Origin: Micromonospora polyrhachis
GTDB lineage: Bacteria > Actinomycetota > Actinomycetes > Mycobacteriales > Micromonosporaceae
Assembly: GCF_014203835.1 (NCBI RefSeq)
Contig: NZ_JACHJW010000001.1
Coordinates: forward strand, 5,282,501-5,346,500
Reading direction: 5' to 3'
DNA length: 64,000 nucleotides
Part shown: positions 1 to 8,059 of the stretch, one piece after another
How positions within the stretch are numbered: position 1 is the first letter of the stretch
Layout of the letters: the number at the start of each line of letters is the position of its first letter
Translations under genes and position numbers: made by a program
Notes under the pieces: generated by a model
What the model was told of the DNA's origin: nothing
What the model saw: only the letters and a program-made list of their open reading frames with translations
Database searches by the model: none

Positions 1-52
1 CGAGTCAACAGCCGCCCGGAGCAGGCGTCCAAGACTCGTTTTGCACCCCGTC

Positions 53-67
53 ATGCAGGAATTGCAT
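53..67. promoter_or_regulatory. Candidate LysR-type operator (T-N11-A)
   Basis: Inverted repeat ATGCA-N5-TGCAT ends 19 bases before the start codon of the LysR gene. It fits the T-N11-A rule for LysR-family sites, so autoregulation is likely. A divergent target would lie left of the window. Confidence 0.5.
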
Positions 68-86
68 AACGCGCTAGGGTGCGGAT

Positions 87-1007
87 ATGCCCGACGAAGC
101 CCCGCCCGCCCTGGCATCCGGTCCCGATCTGGATCTGCGGCTGGTTCGGTATTTCACGGCCGTCGCCGAGCATCTGAACTTTGCGCGTGCGGCCGATGTC
201 CTGCGCGTCGCCCAGCCCTCCCTGAGCCGCCAGATCCAGCGGCTGGAAAACGCCCTCGGCGTACGCCTCCTGGAGCGCACCACTCAGGGCAGCAGGCTCA
301 CCGCCGCCGGTGCGGCGTTCCTTCCGCAGGCGCAGAAGCTACTACACGGTGCCCAGCAGGCAGTGCTTACCGCGCGCGCCGCAGCACCAGCGCGCACGAT
401 CACCATCGGATACGTGGACGACCTCGTCATCACGCCTGCCGTACGCGACCTGCGCTACCGCCACCCCGACGCCCATGTCCGCACCCGCCACCTCGACTCG
501 CAGCAAGCCGGCGCCCTGCTCGACCGGCAGGTCGACGCGCTTGTCACGCGTACGCCGCTGCCGATCCTGGCCGGCGACGTCGACGTGACTGTCCTCTACG
601 ACGAACCCCGGGTCCTGCTCGTGCCTGCATCCCACCGCCTTGCCGGCAAGGAATCAGTCACCATCGACGACATTGCCGGCGAACCACTTGTCGCCTGCGC
701 GGGCATGGGTACACAGTGGACCACCTTCTGGCGACTCGAACCCCGACCGAACGGCGATCCCGCGCCACTCGGTCCCACGCTCGTCGATACCTTCGAGGAC
801 AAACTCGAAGCCATCGCCGACGGACGCGCCATTGCCCTCGTGCCGGCCGACGACCGGCGCTTCACCCTCCGCCAGGACCTCGTCACCATTCCCGTTGAGG
901 AAATCGAACCCTGCCAAGTGGTCATCGCCACTCGCTCCGCAGACACCAACCTTCTCGTCGCGCACTTCCTCAGATCTGCGGAAAATCTTCTGGTTCGCGA
1001 TAACTGA
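87..1007 (+). CDS. LysR-family transcriptional regulator
   Basis: The 306-aa protein has the standard LysR layout and length. A winged HTH covers about residues 14-73 (FARAADVLRVAQPSLSRQI region), followed by a periplasmic-binding-protein-like effector domain from about residue 95. The ATG lies 19 bases after a candidate T-N11-A operator. The next plus-strand gene is more than 1 kb away, so it is probably monocistronic. Its targets cannot be told from the window; by family habit they may be divergent and outside it. Family assignment is firm, effector unknown. Confidence 0.93.
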   Translation: MPDEAPPALASGPDLDLRLVRYFTAVAEHLNFARAADVLRVAQPSLSRQIQRLENALGVRLLERTTQGSRLTAAGAAFLPQAQKLLHGAQQAVLTARAAAPARTITIGYVDDLVITPAVRDLRYRHPDAHVRTRHLDSQQAGALLDRQVDALVTRTPLPILAGDVDVTVLYDEPRVLLVPASHRLAGKESVTIDDIAGEPLVACAGMGTQWTTFWRLEPRPNGDPAPLGPTLVDTFEDKLEAIADGRAIALVPADDRRFTLRQDLVTIPVEEIEPCQVVIATRSADTNLLVAHFLRSAENLLVRDN

Positions 1008-1146
1008 CGCAGGAAGATGTCCGGAGAGTAACCAACCCTCCGCGCTCTACTCGGCAGACGACCGGCCGTAGCGACCCCAACTCGATCAAGGCTGTGTGGA
1101 CGTGACCGCGGTCGCGAGCTGGGTAGCGGTCGGCGGCTTCACAGGA

Positions 1147-1401
1147 TCAGTCTTGTAGGTCCTCGGCAGTGAACGAGCGGTGCACCGTGAGCTGGGCCAG
1201 GTGTGTTTCCAGGGCTTCGAGCTGTTCGGATCCTGTTCGGGCTTCCCAGCGGCTGCGCACGTCGTCGAAGAGTGCGCCGCCGATGGCCATCAGCTCATGA
1301 CCCCGAGGGGTCACCTGCACTCGCTTGCGGCGCGCGTCGCTTGGGTCAGGCTCGGTGAACCGGGCCGGTGCCGGCGACCAAGCACGCGAACCTTGTCGGA
1401 G
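1147..1401 (-). pseudogene. MarR-family regulator remnant (C-terminal half)
   Basis: Read on the minus strand, bases 1147-1320 give an intact MarR C-terminus: beta-wing end with VQVTPRGHELM, then the dimerisation helix, ending EDLQD and a stop. Upstream, SDARRKRV continues the wing. Around 1370-1400 the reading frame appears to slip, because VSDKVRVL, typical of the recognition helix region, is in another frame. The N-terminal half is missing: the fragment abuts the 3' end of the LD-carboxypeptidase gene at 1404. I read it as a truncated, frameshifted relic. Confidence 0.72.
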
Positions 1402-1403
1402 AC

Positions 1404-2327
1404 CTATTGCACGGCGGGGGAGACTACGAGCGTTCCCGCGCTCGCGTTCAACGTCGCCGGTACGCCGATCGGGACGGTGAGCTGACCGACGCCGTGTCCG
1501 ATCGGCAGCCCGCCGAGCACCGGCACCCCCAGGTCGCCCAGCCGCTCGGCGATCACATCAGACACGGTCACCGCCCAGTCGTCGGCGCAGTTGGTGAACT
1601 GTCCCACCGCCACCCCGGCGAGCTTCGCCAGCACCCCGGCCCGGCGTAGCTGGGTGAGCATCCGGTCCACCTTGTACGGCGGCTCCTCGACATCCTCGAT
1701 CAGCAGGATCGCGCCGGCCAGGTCCGGCATGTCCGGGGTACCCAACGACGAGACGACCAGGCACAGGTTTCCGCCGATCAGCGGGCCGGTGGCCGTACCG
1801 GGGACCAGCACCGGGGCCGTCTCCTCGGTGGGCACCCGGGTCACCGTCACCGGTTCGGTGCTCATCAGCGCGGCACGCAGCGACTCGGCCGACTCCGGCG
1901 GGGTGCGCTCGTCCAGCCAGGCCGCTCCCGGCCCGTGCACGCTGGCCAGCCGGGCCCCCCGCCAGAGCGCGAACTGCAATGCGGTGATGTCGGAGAAGCC
2001 GGCGACCACCTTCGGGTTGCGTCGGACCACCGCCATGTCGATCTGGTCGACCACGCGTTGCGCGCCGTAGCCGCCCCGGGTGCAGAGAATCCCGCGTACG
2101 TCCGGATCGGCGAACGCCGTGTCGATGTCGGCGGCCCGCAACTCGTCGCCACCGGCGAGATAGCCCTGCCGGGCGTAGACGTTCGGGGCGAGCACCGGCC
2201 GTAGGCCCCAGCCGCTGATCAACTCGATGCCCCGGGCCACCCGTTCCGGCCGGGTCGGCCCGGACGGGGACACCAGCATCACGGTGTCGCCGCGGCGCAG
2301 GGCGGGCGGTCGTACGGCCTCGGTCAT
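1404..2327 (-). CDS. LD-carboxypeptidase (peptidase S66)
   Basis: The 307-aa protein resembles LdcA/MccF-type S66 serine peptidases, which cleave L,D bonds in recycled muropeptides; MccF relatives degrade microcin C-like compounds. The nucleophile is expected at Ser112 in GFSDIT. The partner Glu region (LIEDVEEPPYKVDRML) and the C-terminal His (GLPIGHG) are present. I chose the ATG at 2327 because the protein aligns from MTEAVRPPALRRGD; the open frame further upstream runs into a repeat-rich intergenic region. It is divergent from the amidotransferase at 2489. The family is sure; peptidoglycan or antibiotic substrate is not. Confidence 0.88.
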   Translation of the reverse strand: MTEAVRPPALRRGDTVMLVSPSGPTRPERVARGIELISGWGLRPVLAPNVYARQGYLAGGDELRAADIDTAFADPDVRGILCTRGGYGAQRVVDQIDMAVVRRNPKVVAGFSDITALQFALWRGARLASVHGPGAAWLDERTPPESAESLRAALMSTEPVTVTRVPTEETAPVLVPGTATGPLIGGNLCLVVSSLGTPDMPDLAGAILLIEDVEEPPYKVDRMLTQLRRAGVLAKLAGVAVGQFTNCADDWAVTVSDVIAERLGDLGVPVLGGLPIGHGVGQLTVPIGVPATLNASAGTLVVSPAVQ

Positions 2328-2346
2328 AACGCCCGAGCCTAGCGGC

Positions 2347-2445
2347 CACACTTGTTGATCTAGCGTCACACTTGTTGATCGAGAGAATCGCGTCATGGCG
2401 CTGGTCCGTTGTGACGCAAACTTCTTGATCAACAATTGAGGGGGC
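2347..2445. promoter_or_regulatory. Operator-like repeat array in a divergent promoter
   Basis: CACACTTGTTGATC occurs at 2347-2360 and 2367-2380. A diverged copy ending in CTTGATC lies at 2427-2440 and continues into GATCAACAA, the inverse of TTGTTGATC. The copies end at 2360, 2380 and 2440, spacings of 20 and 60 bases, close to whole helical turns. The array lies between divergent starts at 2327 and 2489. The binding protein is unknown. Confidence 0.5.
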
Positions 2446-2488
2446 CGGCGCGAGCGGGGGACCGAACGGCAGGGGATAGCCTCGACTC

Positions 2489-3256
2489 GTGGCAACCGCG
2501 CTGGTGATCGAGAACGACCCGACGGACGACCCCCGCCGGCTGGGGGAGTGGCTGATCGAGGGGGGCCTCGACCTGCACATCCTTCGCCCGTACGCCGGGG
2601 ACGAACTGCCGGCGGACCTGGACGGCTTCGCGGCGCTGGTGGTGCTCGGAGGTCCGCAGCCGCCCTATCCGCTGCCTGACGGCAGCCCCGGGGCACCCTG
2701 GTTCCCGGCCCTCGAAGGGCTGCTGCGCAAGGCGGTCCGGTACCGGGTGGCGACGCTGGGGATCTGCCTGGGTGCACAACTGCTGGCAACCGCGCACGCC
2801 GGGCTGGTCGAGCGCAGCCCGTCCGGGCCGGAGGTCGGGCCGGCGCTGGTCGGGAAGCGGGACGCGGCCGACGACGACCCGCTGTTCAAGTGGGTGCCGC
2901 TGATCCCCGACGTGCTGCAGTGGCACGCCGACGAGATCACCGAACTACCCCGCGACGCGGTGCTGCTGGCCGCCTCGACCCGCTACCCGCACCAGGCGTT
3001 CCGGATGGGGGACCGGGCCTGGGGGTTGCAGTTCCACATCGAGCCGGACACCGCGATGATCGCCGATTGGGCGACCGACTCGCGGCTGTGCGCCGAGCTG
3101 GGTTACGACCCCGAGGCGGTAGTCGCCGCCTGCGACGCGGTGATGGCCGACATCGAGGAGGTGTGGCATCCGTTCGCGATCCGGTTCGCCGCACTGGCCC
3201 GAGGTGAGCTGGCCGGGGCGCAACCCCGGCGCGACCTGCCGCTACTCGGTCACTGA
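2489..3256 (+). CDS. Class I glutamine amidotransferase-like protein
   Basis: The 255-aa protein has a GATase1 fold. The nucleophile is Cys93 in LGICLGAQLLA, and the partner His183/Glu185 are in LQFHIEPD. Standalone proteins of this type are annotated as GMP-synthase-like or gamma-glutamyl hydrolases; the acceptor is unknown. The start is GTG with only a distant purine stretch, so it may be leaderless. It ends nine bases before glnE and is probably co-transcribed, suggesting a glutamine-linked role. Catalytic residues are intact. Confidence 0.87.
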   Translation: MATALVIENDPTDDPRRLGEWLIEGGLDLHILRPYAGDELPADLDGFAALVVLGGPQPPYPLPDGSPGAPWFPALEGLLRKAVRYRVATLGICLGAQLLATAHAGLVERSPSGPEVGPALVGKRDAADDDPLFKWVPLIPDVLQWHADEITELPRDAVLLAASTRYPHQAFRMGDRAWGLQFHIEPDTAMIADWATDSRLCAELGYDPEAVVAACDAVMADIEEVWHPFAIRFAALARGELAGAQPRRDLPLLGH

Positions 3257-3265
3257 GGCTCGGCG

Positions 3266-6200
3266 ATGACCAGACCGACGAGCACCCAGGGCCGGCTCGC
3301 CCGGTACGGCTTCGGGGTGGCCGACGGCGACGACGGCGGCCGGGCGGGTGACCTGCTCGGCCCGACCGGGCTGGGCTGGTGGAACCCGGAGACCCAGGAG
3401 CCGGTCGACCCGGTAGCTGGCGAACTGATCACCATGCTGGGTCGGGCCATCGACCCGGACCTGGCCCTGCGTCAGCTGCACCGCATCGCCGAGGCAGAGC
3501 AGCGCACCGAGCAGGCCCAACGGCAGGCCGAGCAGCGCACCGAGCAGGCCCAACGGCAGGCCGAGAAAGCCGAGCAGCGCACCGAGCAGGCCCAACGGCA
3601 GGCCGAGAAAGCCGGGCAGCGCACCGAGCAGCAGGAGGCCAGTGCACTGCTCACCGCCCTGCGTACGGATGTGGGGCTGCGGCGCCGACTGGTCGCCGTA
3701 CTCGGCGCGTCGTCCGCGCTCGGTGATCACCTGGTCGCCAATCCGCACCAGTGGCGTGCCCTGGCGACCGGGGCGGACGGGCTGGCTCCCACCGCCGACG
3801 GGACGCTCACGCTGGCCTTCGACGACGAGAGGACCAGCCGGCCCGCCGCCCGCATCCCGATGCTGCGGCAGGCGTACCGGTTGGCGTTGCTGCGGATCGC
3901 GGCGGCCGACCTGACCGGCGCGCGCAGCCTGGAGCAGGTCATGGCGGCGCTGTCGGCGTTGGCCGACGCCACCCTCAGCGCCGCGTACGACCTGGCGGTC
4001 AGCGAGCTGCCAGCAGGCACACCGACGCCTCGACTGGCGGTGGTGGCCATGGGTAAGTGCGGCGGCGACGAACTCAACTACGTCTCGGACGTGGACGTCA
4101 TCTTCGTGGCCGACACGGACGAGGACCTGCCCGCCGCGACCACGGTCGCCACCCGACTGATCCACATCTGTGGGCTGGTCGCCTGGCCGGTGGATGCCGC
4201 ACTGCGCCCCGAGGGCAACCGTGGGCCGCTGGTGCGTACCCTCGCCAGCCACCTGGCCTACTACCGGCGGTGGGCGCGCACCTGGGAGTTCCAGGCGTTG
4301 CTCAAGGCCCGGCCGGCGGCCGGTGACCTCGCCCTGGCCCAGGAGTGGATGGAACAGCTCGCCCCGATGGTCTGGTCGGCGGCGGAGCGGCCGGAGGCGG
4401 TCCCGGACATCCGGGCCATGCGCCGCAAGATCATCGAGAACATCCCGCCCGGCGAGCAGGACCGGGAGATCAAACGCGGGCCGGGCGGCCTGCGCGACAT
4501 CGAGTTCGCCGTGCAGCTCCTCCAACTGGTGCACGGTCGGGCCGACGAGACACTGCGCGCACCGGGCACCATCCCCGCTTTGAAGGCCCTGGTCAACGGC
4601 GGATACGTCGGTCGCGCCGACGGCGAGTCGCTGCTGCGTGGCTACCGTTTCCTGCGCGGCGTCGAGCACCGGCTCCAGCTGCGCGGCCTGCGCCGGACGC
4701 ACACCGTACCGGCCGATCCGGTGGCGCTCCGCTGGCTGGCGCACGCACTGGGCTACGCCGCCACCCCCGGCCGGGACGCCGTCGCGGCGTTCCGCGCCGA
4801 CTGGGTCACCCACGCCACCGAGGTACGTCGGCTGCACGCCAAACTGCTCTACCGGCCCCTGCTGGAGGCGGTCGCCCGGGTGCCCGCCGACGGGCTGCGG
4901 ATGACACCTGCGGCGGCCCGTGCGCGGTTGGAGGTGCTCGGCTTTGCCGACCCGGCCGGGGCGCTTCGGCACATCCAGGCGCTGACCGGCGGCCTGACCC
5001 GCACCGCCGCGATCCAACGCACCCTGCTGCCCGTACTGCTACAGGACTTCGCCGATGCGCCGGAACCGGACCGGGGGCTGCTCAACTACCGCCAGGTTTC
5101 CGACAAGCTCGGCCGCACGCCGTGGTACCTGCGGCTGCTCCGCGACGAGGGGCCGGTGGCCCGCCGACTGGCCCGCGAACTGAGCCTGTCCCGGTACGTC
5201 GCCGACCTGCTGGCCCGGGACCCGGAGGCGTTACGCCTGCTGGCCGAGGATGCGGAGCTGACTCCCCGGAACAAGCAGGTGCTCTGCGACGGGTTCATCG
5301 CGGCGGCCAACCGACACCTGACCGACACCAGCGTCCCGGTCACCGGTGCCACCGTCCGCCCGTCCCGGGCGCCCGAGGCGATCCACGCGGTACGGGCCCT
5401 ACGCCGCCGGGAACTCGTCCGACTGGCCAGCGCCGACGTGCTGCGCCACGCCGGCCCACTGGCCCCGGAGAAGGCCGATGGCCTCGACGTACTCGCCATC
5501 GGGGCGGGGCTCTCTGCGGTCACCGACGCCACCCTCGCCGCCGCGCTGCACACCGCTCGGGTGGCGCAACCGGTACCGCCCGGCCTGCGGTTCGCGGTCA
5601 TCGGCATGGGTCGGCTCGGCGGCTACGAGATGAACTACCTCTCCGACGCCGACGTGCTCTTCGTCTACGACCCGCCGGCCGGGATGGCCGACGGCACCGC
5701 CAGCGCCGCCGCGCACGCCGTCGCCGAGGAACTACGCCGGCTGCTCGGCATGCCGGCTCCCGACCCGCCGCTGGGTGTCGACGCGGACCTACGCCCCGAG
5801 GGCCGGCAGGGACCCCTGGTACGCAGCCTTGCCGCCTACGCCCAGTACTACGCGCGCTGGTCGAAGGTGTGGGAGGCACAGGCGCTGCTACGCGCCCGGT
5901 TCGTCTGCGGTGACGCCGAGCTGGGAAACGAGTTCGAGGCGATGATCGAGCCGGTGCGCTACCCCGACCGGGGGCTGACCCGGGAACAGGTGGTCGAGAT
6001 CCGGCGGATCAAGGCCCGGGTGGAAACCGAACGCCTACCCCGGGGTGCCGATCCGGCCACCCACACCAAACTCGGCCGGGGTGGGCTGGCCGACGTCGAG
6101 TGGGCGGTACAGCTGCTCCAACTGCGGTACGCCGGGCAGCATCCGCAACTGCGCGGGACGCGTACCCTCGACGCCCTGGCCGCCGCCGCGGACGCCGGCC

Positions 6201-6436
6201 TGCTCGACCCGGCGGACGCCGCCGCGATGGCCGCCGGCTGGACCACGGCCGCCCGGGTACGCAACGCGCTGATGCTGGTCCGGGGCCGGGCCGGGGACCA
6301 GTTGCCCCGGCACGGGGTCGAGCTTGCCGGTGTGGTGCGCCTGCTCGGCGGCGACGACCCCGGCGAGTTCCTCGACGACTACCTGCGGGCCGGGCGGCGG
6401 TCCCGCACCGCCGTGGAGCACGTCCTCGATGCCTGA
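3266..6436 (+). CDS. glnE: Bifunctional glutamine synthetase adenylyltransferase / adenylyl-removing enzyme
   Basis: The 1056-aa protein adenylylates and de-adenylylates glutamine synthetase (GlnA, 9707-11131). It has two nucleotidyltransferase domains. The N-terminal one carries GGDELNYVSDVDV near residue 266 (removase half) and the C-terminal one GGYEMNYLSDADV near residue 785 (transferase half), each followed by a helical GlnE/GlnD domain (for example GPGGLRDIEFAVQLLQL). An unusual Gln/Glu/Arg-rich insertion of about 45 residues, encoded by a tandem repeat, sits near residues 78-122 before the first catalytic domain. It overlaps the next gene by eight bases. Confidence 0.97.
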   Translation: MTRPTSTQGRLARYGFGVADGDDGGRAGDLLGPTGLGWWNPETQEPVDPVAGELITMLGRAIDPDLALRQLHRIAEAEQRTEQAQRQAEQRTEQAQRQAEKAEQRTEQAQRQAEKAGQRTEQQEASALLTALRTDVGLRRRLVAVLGASSALGDHLVANPHQWRALATGADGLAPTADGTLTLAFDDERTSRPAARIPMLRQAYRLALLRIAAADLTGARSLEQVMAALSALADATLSAAYDLAVSELPAGTPTPRLAVVAMGKCGGDELNYVSDVDVIFVADTDEDLPAATTVATRLIHICGLVAWPVDAALRPEGNRGPLVRTLASHLAYYRRWARTWEFQALLKARPAAGDLALAQEWMEQLAPMVWSAAERPEAVPDIRAMRRKIIENIPPGEQDREIKRGPGGLRDIEFAVQLLQLVHGRADETLRAPGTIPALKALVNGGYVGRADGESLLRGYRFLRGVEHRLQLRGLRRTHTVPADPVALRWLAHALGYAATPGRDAVAAFRADWVTHATEVRRLHAKLLYRPLLEAVARVPADGLRMTPAAARARLEVLGFADPAGALRHIQALTGGLTRTAAIQRTLLPVLLQDFADAPEPDRGLLNYRQVSDKLGRTPWYLRLLRDEGPVARRLARELSLSRYVADLLARDPEALRLLAEDAELTPRNKQVLCDGFIAAANRHLTDTSVPVTGATVRPSRAPEAIHAVRALRRRELVRLASADVLRHAGPLAPEKADGLDVLAIGAGLSAVTDATLAAALHTARVAQPVPPGLRFAVIGMGRLGGYEMNYLSDADVLFVYDPPAGMADGTASAAAHAVAEELRRLLGMPAPDPPLGVDADLRPEGRQGPLVRSLAAYAQYYARWSKVWEAQALLRARFVCGDAELGNEFEAMIEPVRYPDRGLTREQVVEIRRIKARVETERLPRGADPATHTKLGRGGLADVEWAVQLLQLRYAGQHPQLRGTRTLDALAAAADAGLLDPADAAAMAAGWTTAARVRNALMLVRGRAGDQLPRHGVELAGVVRLLGGDDPGEFLDDYLRAGRRSRTAVEHVLDA
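3497..3631 (+). repeat. In-frame 33/42-bp tandem repeat inside glnE
   Basis: Three near-identical 33-bp units encoding EQRTEQAQRQA start at 3497, 3530 and 3572. Units two and three are each followed by a 9-bp GAGAAAGCC spacer, then a partial unit. The peptide is highly charged and likely a coiled coil or extended helix. The length keeps frame, and copy number may vary by slippage. Confidence 0.9.
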
Positions 6437-8021
6437 CCGGCACCGAACCGGCCGGATCGTCGCCACCATCGTGGGCACGGCTGTCGTGCTCGCGGTGGCG
6501 TTCCTGCTCGCCCCGCCGATGGGCACCGACCTGTCCGCGCAGGTCGCCCGTGCCGACTTCTTTGCCCGGCACGGCTATGCCCCGATCGACTTCGGCTGGT
6601 ACGGCGGCGTCAACCAGTTCGGCTACAGCCTCTTCACCGCCGCTCTGGGGGCAGCCTTCGGGGTACGCCTCGTCGGCGCGGTTGCCGCGGTCGTGTCGGC
6701 CGCAGCCCTGGGCTACCTATTGCTGCGGTGGGATGCGCACCGTCCGTTGCTCGGTGGCGTGCTCGGTGCTGCGGTGCTGGTCGGAAACCTGGTCAGCGGC
6801 CGGATCACGTTTGCGGTCGGTCTGGCTTTCGCGCTGATGGCGCTCGCCGTCCTCTCTGTACGACGCCGGCTGCCGCGTGGCATCCGGCTCGGGCTGGCTG
6901 CGGTGCTGGCCGCGGTGGCGACCTGGGCCAGTCCGGTGGCGGGCCTGTACGTCGGCGTGGCAGGAGGAGCGCTCCTTCTGGCTGCCCTGTCGAGGCGCAC
7001 GGATGATGGCTGGCGATTGGGGCGCCAACTGCCCGAGAGCCTGGTGTTGTGCCTGGCCCCGGCCATCGCACTCGCACCGATGGCGCTCCTGTTCGGCAAC
7101 GGCGGTGTGCAACCGTTCACTGCCGAGTCCATGCGAATCAACGTGGCGTTGGCGGTCGTGGTCCTCCTGGTGCTGCCCCGTCAGCAGCGGGTGGTGCGGT
7201 TCGGAGCCGCACTCACCGCGTTGCTGCTGGTCCTGGCCTACTATCTGCCCAGTCCGATCGGCTCCAACGCGATGCGGCTGCCGATGTTGTTCGCCGTGCC
7301 GGTGCTGGCCGCCTTCGCCACGCTGGATCGTCGGTGGCTCGCCGCGCTGCTCGCCGCCACTGTCTGGTGGCAGCCCCCGGTCATGACCAGCGACCTGGGG
7401 CGGATGGGTGGAGTGGAGCCGAGCGCGGCCTTCTATCGGCCGCTGCTCGACGAGCTGCAGCGACGTGGCCCAGTTGGGCGCGTCGAGGTGGTCCCGCTTC
7501 GTGATCACTGGGAGTCCACGCACGTTGCGGCGGTCGTGCCACTAGCCCGAGGTTGGGAGCGGCAGGTCGACGTGGACCGCAACCCGCTCTTCTATCGCAC
7601 CGGCCTGAGTTCGGACGACTACCACACCTGGCTGAAACGGAACGCGGTCAGCTACGTGGCACTCGCATCGGCCAGCCCGCCGGACCGGTACGCCCGCGAA
7701 GAGGCTGCCCTGGTGGTCGCAGGTACGCCGTACCTGCGGGAGGTGTGGCGGGATGCGACCTGGCGGCTCTATGCGGTTGTCGATGCCGCCCCCCTGGTCA
7801 ACGCGCCAGGTCGACTTCTCGAATCGACGCAGAACGGAGTCCGTTTCCATGCGGACGGGCCCGGCGAGGTGCTGGTCAGGTTGCATTGGTCTCGCTGGTT
7901 GACGCTCGACGGCACGGGTGGTTGTCTTGCCCCTGACCCCGAGGGGTGGACCATCGTACGGAGCACCACTGCAGGCGAGCAGTCGATCTCCAGCGGGCTA
8001 AGACCGGGGCCGTTCTGCTGA
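6429..8021 (+). CDS. Polytopic membrane protein of unknown function (GT-C-like)
   Basis: A 530-aa protein starts at an ATG overlapping the glnE stop, so translation is probably coupled. Hydrophobic segments fill roughly residues 8-325, including VVLAVAFLLAPP at the N-terminus. A soluble C-terminal region of about 180 residues follows (from about EVVPLRDHWEST). That layout, many membrane helices then an extracytoplasmic tail, recalls GT-C glycosyltransferases, but I see no confident catalytic motif. A mannosyltransferase-like gene follows 38 bases on, so a shared envelope-glycan role is plausible. Function unassigned. Confidence 0.72.
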   Translation: MPDRHRTGRIVATIVGTAVVLAVAFLLAPPMGTDLSAQVARADFFARHGYAPIDFGWYGGVNQFGYSLFTAALGAAFGVRLVGAVAAVVSAAALGYLLLRWDAHRPLLGGVLGAAVLVGNLVSGRITFAVGLAFALMALAVLSVRRRLPRGIRLGLAAVLAAVATWASPVAGLYVGVAGGALLLAALSRRTDDGWRLGRQLPESLVLCLAPAIALAPMALLFGNGGVQPFTAESMRINVALAVVVLLVLPRQQRVVRFGAALTALLLVLAYYLPSPIGSNAMRLPMLFAVPVLAAFATLDRRWLAALLAATVWWQPPVMTSDLGRMGGVEPSAAFYRPLLDELQRRGPVGRVEVVPLRDHWESTHVAAVVPLARGWERQVDVDRNPLFYRTGLSSDDYHTWLKRNAVSYVALASASPPDRYAREEAALVVAGTPYLREVWRDATWRLYAVVDAAPLVNAPGRLLESTQNGVRFHADGPGEVLVRLHWSRWLTLDGTGGCLAPDPEGWTIVRSTTAGEQSISSGLRPGPFC

Positions 8022-8059
8022 CCAGCCGGGACCAGGCACCTGATGCGGGCTGTGACACG

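Noticed and set aside
3497-3631. CRISPR-like or phase-variable repeat
   Set aside because: Units are in frame and coding within glnE; unit length is a multiple of three, so changes do not shift frame.
3242-5017. 591-codon minus-strand frame opposite glnE
   Set aside because: Antisense shadow made periodic by the glnE repeats.
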